The notes under the pieces are model-generated. The model searched no databases and was not told the origin of the DNA. It saw only the letters and a program-made list of their open reading frames with translations. Both the position numbers and the translations under genes were made by a program. Shown here piece after piece: positions 24,344-36,080 of a DNA stretch of 64,000 nucleotides (the first letter of the stretch is position 1; each line of letters opens with the position of its first letter). This DNA is from Chaenocephalus aceratus (taxonomy: Eukaryota; Chordata; Actinopteri; Perciformes; Channichthyidae), in contig CM043787.1 of NCBI GenBank assembly GCA_023974075.1, positions 31,777,718 to 31,841,717 of the forward strand. The letters run 5' to 3'.

Positions 24344-24776
24344 GCAGAGAAACCCTCCTTTTTACGCAGCGGTCCAGACATAGACATCAAACGGCGACAC
24401 ATATTCAGTTGCCAGTTACTTTTGGCATTAGGGCAGGGATATTTAGATACTTTCCAAGGTTTGACATAATGAATTGTGCTACTTTTAAAGCAAGCAACGA
24501 TGTTTTCAAATCTGTAATCAAAAAGCAAGCCGTTCCTGCCGTTGTTACGTTAGTTCAAACAGTAACAACGGACTACTTTTCTTAGCGGATGCATGTCAAT
24601 TTAAATCAATACATAAAACTATTTTTTAAATCAATAAAATCTTTTTCTAAATCCATAAAAGCATTTCAATTATTATTGGGAGTCATGTCGTTACTTTGTT
24701 GTGTAATAAGCGGGATAATGTCCACATTGCACATTGCATAATGTGCCTTCATGCCGATCTAGATCCCTCCGCAAAA
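24344..24776. repeat. Dispersed repeat, copy 1 of 2 (see 34,281)
   Basis: This segment is highly similar, in the same orientation, to 34,281-34,714. Shared blocks include ACGCAGCGGTCCAGACATAG, GGCATTAGGGCAGGGATAT, TTTGACATAATGAATTGTGC and TGCCGATCTAGATCCCTCCG. Copy 1 has a short unique insertion around 24,535-24,575. No conserved reading frame links the copies, so it is probably internal transposon sequence. Confidence 0.75.
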
Positions 24777-25109
24777 AACAAAACAAAAAACGGCTCCCGT
24801 CGTTCACTATACGATCCGCCTCCTTGCTGCGGTCTGCAGCCAGACTCTAGGCTTGTTTGAGACACATTGCGGCTCGCCTCGAAAGCTTTATATATACAGT
24901 CTATGGTCACGACTCTTTGAAACATCTCTGTTGCCGGAAATGCATCCATGAAGGACCGTGGAGGACCCATCAGTGTATCCTCGGTTATAGCTCCTCCAGA
25001 GAGCCTCCTCGACGCTCGGTCCTCGAAGTGCATTTAGAGAAATGAGATGTCCTTCAACATGGCGCGCTAAAATTCATTTCCGGGTCACTACCGGAGGATC
25101 GAGGAGGGG

Positions 25110-26135
25110 GATTTGATGAAATGAGAAAGGGCCATTGTACATTCAATATATATCTAAACACGCCTTTTCTCCTCCTTAATTCTTTCATGACTTTTCATTT
25201 AACACATTCTAAACACTGTAATCAATACTCCAAAAAATACAGGAAATACTTCACAGCAGTTTGGTTTCCGGTCGTTCCGAATGTTGTCACATGCTACCCC
25301 ACATCTGTAAACAATAACGTGCTCAAATAAACTGTACCTTATCCAATAATAATAATATCTCGACGTCTATAGTTGTAGTGTTGAAATCAGTAGGTTTCGG
25401 TGTGCAACATCATATCATATTGCTGCTAAATTCACCTCTATAGTAAATGGTATATTAGCCTCATGGAGAGAGAGAGAGATGAAGGATTTTCAGAATAAAA
25501 GCTTAACAACTGGTTGTGCACGAGAACTTCTGTTTTTTCAGTATAAAACAGCATTTAAACTGACTGTATGTTTAAGGTGCATTATGCTATCAAAACATTG
25601 ATTTTAATTTCTAACACCAGCTGCACAGATCACTGAAAGTAGCAAAGCAAATTTGGGATTTTTTTTATTCTGGTGGGTCCATATCTATACGGCGCTGGGT
25701 GGGTCGTAGCTGGGAATTCTTGAAACCAAACAATGGCTACAAACATAGCCCTGCCTGCATCTAAAATAAATGTAATGCTCAGATATTAACGCTCGCTTGA
25801 CTCAGGCCTGTCTGTTGTTGTCGACTGAACCAAGGATGTATATAGGACTGAACAACTTTCGTCTCTCCGAATCTCAACATTTCCCACAGTTTTCGACAGC
25901 ATTCGAATGCAGCAGCTGAGCCGTTTGAGCGCCAAACGATGTGGTAAATACAATCCAGAATAAACCCTTAAATATAGAAATCAGGAAGCGTGGACTGGCA
26001 CAACCCAATCTTAAATAAATGGTAAGACAGGGAGACTATTATATTATTCAATGAAGAGAGTTAATAAAGATAATTAATTTGAATTATATTTGTTATGTTT
26101 AAAGTGGTAGAATAGATCATTCTGGTTCACGCTCC
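25110..26135. other. No gene recognised
   Basis: AT-rich DNA between transposon debris and the terb2 promoter. Apart from a short (GA)n at about 25,467-25,478, nothing is supported. Confidence 0.4.
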
Positions 26136-26136
26136 A

Positions 26137-26313
26137 ATACAGTAGGTGGCAGTAATGCACCTTTAACGCTGGTCACCACCCGCCTTCAAAGCGTAAATAA
26201 AATAATAATAATAATAATATAATAATAAGAAGAGAAGAGAAGAAGAGAAGAAGAAGAAGAAGAAGAAGAAGAAGGAAGAAGAGAGAAGAAGAAGAAGAAG
26301 AAGAAGAAAGCGC
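26137..26313 (+). repeat. Retroposon-like unit with (AAT)n/(GAA)n tail upstream of terb2
   Basis: ATACAGTAGGTGGCAGTAATGCACC followed by CACCCGCC and then (AAT)n and an imperfect (GAA)n run (26,203-26,310) is a module I recall from fish repeats. A second partial copy of the head is at about 23,709-23,730. The microsatellite ends about 125 bp before the terb2 start codon. Confidence 0.6.
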
Positions 26314-26436
26314 CAAACGAAGGGTAGCATTAATAGTTTTTGAGAAATAAAGATAAAGAAATCAAGCTAGCTGGAGAATCAATATAAATATCCTGAAGGC
26401 TATTGATTTTTCTAAAAAGAGAGGAGGACTGTGGCT

Positions 26437-28165
26437 ATGTTTAAAAACAAGTCTGCCTGGTTTTCAAGCAGTGTGCCACAGGCATGTCACAACTTTTGGA
26501 GTAAGTAACCCATTATCAGGTCAAGCTAGCATGCTAGTTAAGTGTATTACATGCTTTATTATAACTATTAGCTGGTTTGGTAGCTTAGATCACAAAATAA
26601 GTTATTGACGAGAGCTAACAGGGTGGATTTAACAAACATCAACAACATTTAACAAAGACATGATATAGTATGTATGGTATAGTAAGGCTACCTTTTACTG
26701 AATAATAGATATACTGCAAAAATCTAGTTTACAGATTAGTAATGTTAAATGTGTTCATGTTTGTTCTATATTGACATTCAAATAACACATTTTCTTTTTG
26801 TAAAATATATATTGGTTTGAGGTTGTGTGATTTGCCTACTTATGCTTCCCCTACTCCAGATAACAGAAAGGGGAATTACTACAAGAGAATATACATACAC
26901 ACACTAATGAACACAATAAAAACAACAACAACAACAACAACATGTGTCTTTCAGGGCTGGAGGGTGGGAGCATTGCTGGTTGCAGAACATCAGATTACCT
27001 TTTCAGTGAGGATGCTACATGTGCAGATACTATGAGGTGAGCATGATGAAAAACTGTCTGCACATTAATTATCCAACAAATAAGTTGTGAGTTAGTTTTT
27101 TACAAGACCCCTATCGGATATAATTTTAGCCTTTTCTTTCAGGATATTTGAGAGCAAAGACTATCTTTGGAACAAGGGTGGCGGTTTTTCACAGCTTGTT
27201 TCTGTCTGCCTGTGAGAGGCGCCAGAGTGTGAAGTCTGTGTGCATCGGTCATTATGTGCTGCCTCCAGCCTCAGTACAGGACGGTGAGAACGGACTGCCC
27301 TACAATATATGAGGAGGAATCTGAGTGATTATTCAAGAAACTATATGGGAACTCAGACTGCATACACATTACACAATGGTGTATGCTTAACCCTTACACA
27401 ACCTTTTATTGGTTATTGCTTCAGCTAACCATTGGGAACCACTTTTGTAACATTCATACATTGTTCCTCTTATTATAATTTAGAGGTGAGACAGGTGGTC
27501 GGTAGATTGATTTGGGAGTTTGAAGATGAGCAGTCAGTGGCACAGGTAGGTAAACCAGTCTAAATCATTTACAAAGAGACCGATCATGTAAATCATTTTA
27601 GTTCGGCTTCCTTCTGTTCACAGGGTTTTGGTAGCCAGACAGAAGATGAGTGCAATGAAGTCAACAAAAGCAAGTATGTTCAGTTTCCACTATTTAAAAT
27701 TGGATTTTCATACATTTTAAACTTTCAGTTAATTCATTAATTCACTATTTCTATTTGGCAGCTCTGGACCATTTGATACGGGGTCAGAAAGTGAAGCTCC
27801 TCAAAGTGTTCATTGTCCAGTAACTGGCATGCGCTCAGGTGAAACATTGATTATCATTAAGTGAATGTCCTTTTTGTAAAATATTTGCACTTGTTTTTCA
27901 AAAGTTTACAATAGAAGATTTGCCTGTAACGAAGACCTGGTGAAATAAATATGTACATAGTGAGGCAATCTTCAATATCTGTTAAAAAAAAGTGTCCTGT
28001 GTTGTTGAATGTTTTAATATCACTTAATTTTCTGTTGATTTATTCACAACAGGTTACATCAGTATGGACAACCTCCAGAAATATTCAGGCGATCTGTGTG
28101 ATTTCCATCCTGGATCTCTCCGATGCTCCCACTGTAAAGGCCACTGCTGCCCGCTGCACACATAA
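26437..28165 (+). CDS. terb2: Telomere repeats-binding bouquet formation protein 2 (7 coding exons, one frameshift)
   Basis: TERB2 is part of the meiotic TERB1-TERB2-MAJIN complex that tethers telomeres to the inner nuclear envelope in germ cells. Coding exons: 26,437-26,500; 26,955-27,036; 27,143-27,283; 27,484-27,545; 27,624-27,673; 27,762-27,838; 28,053-28,165, all with GT-AG borders and consistent phases. Recognised blocks are MFKNKSAWFSSSVPQ at the start, DYLFSEDATCADTMRIFESKDYL, FHSLFLSACERR, IGHYVLPPASVQ, VRQVVGRLIWE and GYISMDN. These are collinear with human TERB2 as I remember it. Exon 3 contains one surplus base between 27,177 and 27,189; as written, translation stops at 27,213-27,215, while one base fewer gives 195 aa. 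The protein ends in a Cys/His-rich tail (CSHCKGHCCPLHT). Next to sord, as in human. This is either a real null allele or pseudogene, or a homopolymer sequencing error. Confidence 0.88.
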
Positions 28166-28265
28166 GCAGAAATGAATGAGAAAAGCATGTTAAAGGAAAT
28201 AGAGTAGCTAATGTCCTGTCAAATGAGCATTGTGTAAGCAATAAGGATGAATACACTGGCCTAAA

Positions 28266-28271
28266 AATAAA
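28266..28271 (+). terminator. terb2: terb2 poly(A) signal
   Basis: AATAAA about 100 nt after the terb2 stop codon; the first canonical signal downstream. Confidence 0.6.
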
Positions 28272-29300
28272 TCAGTGTCACATGTATTATTCTCATCTCA
28301 TTGTGAATTTTTTCAACACTATTCTATTTGTCTGCCTATTGTTTAATGTGTCAACCATACTCACTATTTTTATATAAATGGTACAAATGGAAGCATTTGC
28401 AAAGCCCTGTTCAGTGTCTGGTATGACAACAGATATAATATAGACTTGCCCTCAAAGGTTCCATACGATTTTAAACTTGTTTGTTAAACTAGCATGCTTA
28501 AACTTAGTCTGTAGTAATACCTTATTAAATATTACTTTCCTAACTGTAAGGAATGCAGCACCGTTTTGTTACCAGGGGTCTTATTGACCAGCTTTTAGAT
28601 CAACAGTGAGCATTGTAATGGTAAAACGTAAACTTCTTGCTTTCATTTAAAGCATAGTTAAATAGGGGTATTCAGGTCAAAGCTTGTATTCATATCACAG
28701 GTTTCCCTTATTCAACGATTTATTTAAGAATAACTTGGTGTTGGTATTTCATTATTATCACTTCAGGTAGAAATGTGAATACACTTTGTTCTTCTACAAT
28801 GCAAAATGTAATAAAAAGAGGAATACTAAAGTTGCCATTATCGATACCATAAAGTCATCGTCAAAGACATGCCATGGCAGCAATCTTTAGTTGGACATGT
28901 TTGTGAGACTGAGTGTTGTACGGTAGTGATCAGTGAAAGGGTTTTTGAACTAAGTCACAGTAAACCGATAGTAAACGCTCAACAGTCACTTGTAACACTC
29001 TTAACGTAATTTAGAACAAGTTTCAAAGTAACAACGAGCAGCAGTAATAGGAATATTAATGTAATGAGTGCTGTTTCATTGTTTGCGGTCACCCCTTCAA
29101 AGTGGACTCTTCCGCGGGTCTTGACCAATTACATGCTTTGTTTTGGTCCCAGCCCCTCTTTCAGGAAGGTGGAGCCTGCTGCAGGTTTCTTTTGCACTTT
29201 GACACTTCGCCCAATACCCAAAAGGGGAATCTCTCTTTGGACTCTGTTATTGTGTAGCTTCTTCTTCACCCTGTAAGGTCTGCTCAGTGCTGCGTCTGTC
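28272..29300. other. terb2-sord spacer, presumed sord promoter
   Basis: A 1-kb AT-rich intergenic region with no repeat recognised. The last 200 bp before the sord start are GC-richer and include a CCAAT motif (29,124-29,128). No TATA box is obvious at a sensible distance. The transcription start cannot be fixed from sequence alone. Confidence 0.35.
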
Positions 29301-32300
29301 ATGGCGGGGGAAAATCTGTCGGTCGTGCTGCACGCCAAGGGAGACCTCCGGCTGGTAGGAGACTACATCCAACCTGTACCATATGCAGCAGACGATTAGT
29401 ATGAATTCAGATGAGTGCAAACTCTCTTTTTTTGTTTGTTTTTTGCCGATTTCTCACAGGAAAATCGCCCTATCCCGGAGCCAGGGCCTAATGGTATGAT
29501 ACATCATACAATTAAATATAATATATAGTATGTATGTGTGCATGTTACTTAGGGTTTTATGATTGAAATAATTTAAATAATAGTCAATGCACAAATATCT
29601 TTCTCAATTGCAAATCTGTTAAAAACATGCATAACAAATGCCAACTTTTTACATTTGTTGCAAAGGAATATAGTTCAAACTGTGGAGAAACTAGGCATTG
29701 CTTTGAAAGTTTTAAAATGTATTGTTGTCTTGCAAGTAAATAATTCATAGCTGTCAAAAAACTCGCAACATGTATATTTTTACTTTTGTCATTAGTTTGC
29801 TAAAAATTCAACTGAATAGCCATTTGATTTGTACTTCATTCATTAATTGTATCTGCTGAACAAATTCAGATGTAGGAAGGAGAGAGGGAATTCAGAGGTC
29901 TGGAATCAGGCTGGTCCGTAGTGTCTTTTAGTTACAAGGTAACAAAACATGCACACCCTCTTATGAGTAAGTGTCGTGTTCTGCACCCAGAGGTTTTGCT
30001 GCAGATGCACTCTGTAGGAATCTGTGGATCAGATGTCCACTACTGGCAGAACGGCCGAATCGGGGACTTTGTCCTCACCAAACCGATGGTTTTGGGACAC
30101 GAGGCAGCAGGGCGTGTGATGAAGGTCGGATCAGAAGTCAAGCATCTTAAAGTAGGTAAGTGGGCAAGCAATGTAAGAATCCGCCATTCTGTTAAAAAGT
30201 GAACACTCTTATTTTAAACTACATTTATAATTCAAAAGGATTAAGTTACTTTGTCAAATCTGGTTAGTACCTACAGTACTTTAGCAGCAATAAACATACA
30301 CAGTCATGGCACTGTAACTTCATACAGTGTACATCAGGAAGTCTTACTTAATCCTTAAATGTGTATGGTATCGAAATACATTTCTCACTTGGCCACAGTG
30401 TAATAGAGTTACCTGGACAAATTTCATTTTGTATTTTGTAGGTGACAGAGTAGCCATTGAGCCAGGCGTGCCCCGCGAGATGGACGAGTTATTTAAAAAC
30501 GGAAGATATAACTTGTCTCCTACCATCTTCTTCTGCGCCACACCTCCTGATGATGGCAATCTGTGCCAATACTACAAGCACAGTGCCAACTTCTGCTACA
30601 AGTAAGAGCTTGTTTTAAGGATTGCATGGCTTTACCCAAGAGATTGCCCAACAACTGCCTGATATTGACTGCCAACTGACTCTATTGCCTAACCTTTGCA
30701 TAAAACTTTTTTTCCCCCTCTTTATCTTGAAATACCCAGGTTGCCTGAGAACGTGACATTTGAGGAGGGAGCTCTAATAGAACCTCTGTCTGTGGGGATC
30801 CATGCCTGTCGCAGAGCCGGTGTAACCCTGGGCACCACTGTGCTCATCTGTGGTGCAGGTAACAATGAGCCAAGACCTTAAACTCAGACAATAAAACATG
30901 TCACCACTATTAGTAGGAAAATTACATCAGCAAGATGCTGCAGCTAAATTTGAGGAAGTGCCCCACATACAAAGAGATAATTATACTGTGTTTGTGTTGC
31001 AAGCAAGACATCTAAACACACATCAGTGGGTGCAGTCACAAATACATAACCGACTCGACAGAGCTTGAGTAAGGGAAAACTACTGAACCCTTATACAACT
31101 TGTAGAGGCCTAATATTTAACAAATCCCTTATGTTGCAAAAACAAGCTAATTCTCATTTAAGCCACTCATGTTAAGCATTACATGAAGCTGACAGTCCTT
31201 TGAGGCTAATGTTACACAGTACTTGTGACAGCTGCAAACTCATTTTAACATTGACTCTTTTTACTTTAAAAAATGTTATGCTTGAAATCAATATTTAAAA
31301 CAGTCTCTAAAATAGGCATCTTTCTCTCTTCCCACAGGGCCTATTGGGTTGGTCTGCCTGCTAGTGGCCAAGGCGATGGGGGCCTCGCAGGTCGTCATCA
31401 CAGGTAACACAAACCATTTCTATAGACAGTTAACATCTACTGTATCTTAACGGAAGTGACACAACATCATCTCCTGTTCGGTCTTCTCTTTTTGCCTGTA
31501 ATGCTCCTCTGCTGCTCAGATCTGGCCCCCGAGCGTCTGACCATGGCCAAAGAGTTGGGAGCAGACTTCCAGCTGACGGTGAAGAGAGGAGACGCTCCCC
31601 AGCAGCTCGCCGAGAGCGTCGAGGAGAAGCTCGGCGCTCAGCCGCACGTTACTATTGAATGCTCTGGAGTGGAGAGCAGCATTCAAACCGCCATCTATGT
31701 ATGTGACTGCTCAGTTGTATTAGGAATAATGAAGAAAGTCTGGCGAAACTATAGACATGCAACGTTTACTTCTCCACTATAACTTATAGCTACTAGTTGG
31801 CGATGGTATAGCTTTACAACCCAACAGTTTATTAAATGGTTGCAATTATCTCCACCTCATCATACTACAACATAGAAATGCTACCTACATCCTAATACAT
31901 CAGTAATAGTATTCTAGTAGATAATATATAACACTCACAGTTACTTCTTACTTCTAGTTTGATGCTTCTATTACATTTTGCCGGTAATACTTGCATACAT
32001 TTTGATCCCAATGTACCTCTATGAAGCATAATGCTAATGAGCTTCAGTATAGTCATTTTATATTTACTTTTCCCTGTCAGGCCACGCGACCAGGTGGAGT
32101 GGTGACGCTGGTGGGTCTCGGCGCTGAGATGGCCAATATTCCTCTGATCCATGCTGCTGTGAGAGAAGTGGACATCAGAGGAGTTTTCCGCTACTGCAAC
32201 ACGTAAGAAAATAACCACTCATTTGCCCTTCGATAAGCAGACATTTAAGCAACACTTCAGGCAGTTTCACCTGAGAGCATTAATGAGATCATTCATGCCT

Positions 32301-32547
32301 TGGTTGAAGCTCAAAGTAATAATTAGGTATCACAGACTGGATTGAACTCTTGAATAAAATGCTTGTCTCCCTGTGTTGCAGCTGGCCGATGGCAGTAGCC
32401 ATGTTGGCGTCAGGTAAAGTGAATGTGAAGCCCCTGGTGACCCACCGCTTCCCTCTGGAGCAGGCGTTGCAGGCCTTCGAGACCACGCGTCAGGGTCTCG
32501 GGATAAAGGTCATGTTAAAGTGTGACCAGAACGACCAGAAGCCCTGA
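29301..32547 (+). CDS. sord: Sorbitol dehydrogenase (L-iditol 2-dehydrogenase), 9 exons
   Basis: A zinc- and NAD-dependent cytosolic enzyme that oxidises sorbitol to fructose, the second step of the polyol pathway. Exons: 29,301-29,354; 29,460-29,493; 29,991-30,155; 30,442-30,601; 30,740-30,858; 31,338-31,403; 31,520-31,698; 32,081-32,202; 32,382-32,547, all GT-AG with matching phases. The spliced frame is 1,065 nt, 354 aa (human 357). Visible elements: GICGSD with zinc ligand Cys41; GHE with His66 and Glu67; the fourth active-site residue Glu152 in [14 protein letters not shown]; the Rossmann motif GAGPIG at 176-181; the NAD-ribose aspartate near 200 (VITD); and VFRYCNT plus [14 protein letters not shown] near the C-terminus. 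No disruption is seen. The start ATG gives [18 protein letters not shown], like the family N-terminus. Convergent with apba2. Confidence 0.97.
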
Positions 32548-32782
32548 CCCACTGCAGGGAAACAGACCTGAGCCGAGAGCCACTCAGCGTGACAAGCAGA
32601 CACAAACACAGGCTGGACGTTGACCCTAGAATAGATAACAGAGAGTTCAAAGAGACAAACTGCATCAAGTGGTACGAGACATTATTGAATGAGAATTTTT
32701 AAATGGTTTATGGTTGTTTATCATTTGTTCCATTATACATTTTTTATAATTGTACATATGGCTACTGTAGTGAAAGAAAATC

Positions 32783-32806
32783 AATAAATCATACAATTTA
32801 AATAAA
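32783..32806 (+). terminator. sord: sord poly(A) signals
   Basis: Two AATAAA hexamers at 32,783-32,788 and 32,801-32,806, about 240 nt after the stop codon. The 3' UTR is correspondingly short. Confidence 0.65.
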
Positions 32807-33867
32807 ATCTTAGATGGCTTTTTGTGTTTTTTCCGATCCTGCACTACCTAATTTCAGACATCAGGGGGTACTAGAGGCTCAGAGTGAAAACGCATATCAG
32901 TGTTTTCGTCCCAATCCTATGACATAACATTCTACTTCTTTGTTTTTATATACATGTCCTCTACTTTCCAGCATGAGCGCAACATATTCAAGACATGCCT
33001 ACAGTTATGGAACTGGGACAGAGATGTGTGCCACAACTCCACAAGCCATAGTTCAAGCATAGAATATTTACAGCATACTAAATGTTGTGCTTTACTTTTT
33101 TTGTAGTTAGTAAAAAAGAAACCAATGTACATTACAGGGAAATACCCAATGAATATAATACAATGCTAGGTCTTGACTAGAGAAAGAAAATGTATTAATT
33201 CAAGCTTCTCCATTCACACGTTGAATGTTTATTTACTTTTACTAACATTGGTATGTACTTTTTTAAGACACAGTAGTAACTCTTATTACGATAATAAGAG
33301 TGAATTTTGAATTTGACTGAAAGGTAAATGATTAAGAGAAAAAAATAAATGAACTGTTAATTTTAAAATAGTAGTATTAACTTTCATGGGATTGATTTAA
33401 AGCAGGGGTGGGGACACTCCGGCCCCCGGGCCGTATACGGCCCGTGAGGCCATTTGATGCGGCCCTCGAGGTAAATTATAAACACACGCAAAAAATTAAA
33501 GAAATCTAGAACGCAAATAAGTAAACAAGAGTGCCTGTTTTTCCTGGCCGAGGTCAGGGTCCATGAACACAACACAAGCCTAACGTGTCATCACGTGGTA
33601 TATGTCTCGTCTGACAGTGGTGCAGTTCTGCCGGAGAGCACCAGAACGTCGCTCCAGCACTTCCAAAACTGTCAGTACCCATAAGGAGCCGTACACATGC
33701 CGCAGCTTTTGCGTGGCTGTGTCTTTAGTTGTAAGCCCAGTGGCGATCTGTTCATCTGTCATACTGATCATTACAGTCAATAACTTGACTGTTATTAGCA
33801 TCTGGTTAGCTAGCTATAGGCGCATTCACACTGCGGTACTTTTCCCACAAAGGTTCATGCGAACTTA

Positions 33868-35199
33868 GGGTGTGTTCACACCTAATAGTCCGCTCTCTGG
33901 TGCGCACCAGACCACAGTTTGTTACATTGTTTCATTTTTCAGAAGGTTCGGTTTGCGTTCACACGGGCTAAACTCAAACGGACTATAAACTTTAAACACA
34001 AGTCATGTGCTCGGAAATGCTGTTCAACCATTGGTCAGACATTAAGGGGGTACAAACGCAAATCCCGGCAATTTCTAGCGGAGCCTCCGCCATGGAGCAT
34101 CGGCACTTTCGGCAGGTTATTCTCATGCTGCTGTTAGTCTGGAGATCAACAGACATACGATTATATAATCAGACAACGTCCGTTAAAAAACATTATTACA
34201 TGGCTTTGTTGACTGTATACAGTTTGGCTGAAACTAACTGACAAGACAAGAGCGACAAGAAAACAGCGGTGCAGTAACGGGCAGAAACCCTCCTTTTTAC
34301 GCAGCGGTCCAGACATAGACATCAGACGGCGAGATTCAGTTGCCAGTTACTTTGGCATTAGGGCAGGGATATCTAGATACTTCCCAAGGTTTGACATAAT
34401 GAATTGTGCTACTTTTAAAGCAAGCAACGATTTTTTCAAATCTGTAATCATAAAGCTCCTCAAAAACGCTATCGAAGCAGTTCCTGCCGGAATATTTTTC
34501 TTAGCGGATGCATGTAAATGTAAATACATACAACTATTTTTTAAATCAATAAAATCATTTTCTAAATCCACAAAAGCATTTCAATTAATATTGGGAGTCA
34601 TGTCGTTACTTTGTTGAGAATGTGGCCATGTAATAAGCGGGATAATGTGCAGCAGCGCGGTCATTATGAGGAAAAGAACACCTTCATGCCGATCTAGATC
34701 CCTCCGCTTCGCGTCGGGCTCCTGATCAGCCTGTCGGTGTTCTTTTCATGCTTATCCATGAGAGACGTTCTGCAGTCTGCAGAGGAGGGAGTTTCACCGA
34801 CGACAGGTGTTCTTACTTTTATGTAGCTGACGGAGAATTTTTACTTTACACGTCACTGTTCAACACTTCATTCTGCTTTACTCTTTAACTAAACAACCGC
34901 GGATGTCTTGAAAGACTCTTTCGCTAAAGATTTTTGAAGATATCTGCGTTCTTGTGACACGTAAATACTGTGCTTCCTATGTTTTGGTGCGGACTGCGTT
35001 CACACCAGCGATGAACCGCTCCAGAGTTCGCAAGCAAGCGCTCCGAGACCACCTATTTTAGCGGACCAGAGTCCGGTTGTTTAGTTCACTTCAGAGGTCT
35101 CGGACTGCGTTCACACCGACCCAAATGAACCGCACCAAGCGGCTAAACGCACCAGGGTTCGATTCAACCGGACTATATAAGGCAGGTGTGAACGCACCC
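33868..35199. mobile_element. Inner element with GGGTGYGTTCACACCT ends
   Basis: The left end GGGTGTGTTCACACCT (33,868) and right end AGGTGTGAACGCACCC (to 35,199) are inverted repeats. A 13-bp direct repeat, GTTCATGCGAACT, lies beside both ends (33,853-33,865 and 35,200-35,212), consistent with insertion into, or recombination at, the outer element's terminal repeat. More GCGTTCACACC copies near 35,000 and 35,105 indicate yet more rearranged ends. Confidence 0.6.
34281..34714. repeat. Dispersed repeat, copy 2 of 2 (see 24,344)
   Basis: Same-orientation copy of 24,344-24,776, inside the innermost layer of the nest. It contains CTCAAAAACGCTATCGAAGC, which copy 1 lacks. It is followed by TTCGCGTCGGGCTCCTGATC, also absent from copy 1. 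Confidence 0.75.
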
Positions 35200-35899
35200 G
35201 TTCATGCGAACTCAGATCGCGTTCACACCGGAAAAAGTCCCTGGGGGTGGATTAGGCAAATGAAGCCGCTGACGTCACTTCTTCTTCTGCTTTGGGTTTA
35301 CTGGCAGGCCGCAAACCACTTCACGGCGTATACTGCCGCCCAAAGTCCCCGGAGTTGGGGACTGGCTTCAGTAGAAGCTGCTGGGAGTCCTAGCAGCTTC
35401 TACTTAGTTAGTAGGCTACCGGCTCTTTTTGGTGTGAACGCGATAAAAGAGTTCTCATGAACCTTTGTGGGAAAAGTACCGCAGTGTGAATGCGCCTTAT
35501 GCTAACGAATATAAGAAGCTTTTTCTACAACCAGTGAGGTAAAGGCACATCTTTATATGATCATTATAGTTATACAAAAACAAGAGAATAAAGGAAAAAC
35601 TGGTATAAAATACTATAAGAATACAGTTTAAAAGGGGAGTGATTTGTAAAATATCCATAAAGAAAAAGAAAATCTGCTTACAGTTCTAATGTTGCTCTCA
35701 CACCAGATTGATGCTTTTAACTTCAACATTTAAAAATATATATTCCCGGGGGAGCATACCCCCTAGAGGAGGTTAGGTCCCCCCCACACACACACTTAAA
35801 TAATGTTCACATGGATAGGAAACTAAATACATTTGCACACATCTTGTGTCCATATCTTTCTGTTTTGGTGGTCATGCCACAACCGTGCACGTGGTTTAT

Positions 35900-36080
35900 G
35901 TTTATTAAGGATCCCCATTAGCTTTTGCTGTTGACAAAAGCTACTCTTCCTGGGGTCCGACACTTAAAACAATAATACAACATCATTCAAGACATCATTC
36001 CTGACATAATTAACAACATCACCAATATCATCAACAATTTCCAACATCATCAACAATCTCATCCACTTTCAATATCAATC
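35900..36080. repeat. Interspersed repeat with CATCA-rich tail
   Basis: TTTATTAAGGATCCCCATTAGC...GCTACTCTTCCTGGGGTCC is a module I recall from fish repeats. It is followed by ACATCATCAACAA-type degenerate units. Family not certain. Confidence 0.4.

Larger units (their letters stand above)
23589..24841. repeat. 35-bp inverted repeat pair bounding 1.2 kb
   Basis: 23,589-23,623 (GGCTGCAGAC...GGATCGTATAG) is matched at 34 of 35 positions by the reverse complement of 24,807-24,841. The enclosed segment holds a hAT-like terminal hairpin (23,800-23,853) and a repeat shared with 34,281-34,714. It may be the subterminal repeat of a composite transposon. No target duplication was identified. Confidence 0.5.
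33818..35497. mobile_element. Harbinger-like element nested in the hAT
   Basis: Its inverted termini share AGGCGCATTCACACTGCGGT and continue through ACTTTTCCCACAAAGGTTCATG (33,818-33,859 with the complement at 35,456-35,497). TAT flanks both sides (33,815-33,817 and 35,498-35,500), a 3-bp duplication. No transposase frame is evident. Confidence 0.75.

Noticed and set aside
28053..28165. Treating the terb2 tail as a true zinc finger
   Set aside because: The spacing is suggestive but there is only one short exon and no second ligand pair. Kept as an observation only.
33602..33868. Possible hAT transposase remnant
   Set aside because: The frames show no BED zinc finger or dimerisation-domain motifs, so coding cannot be claimed.
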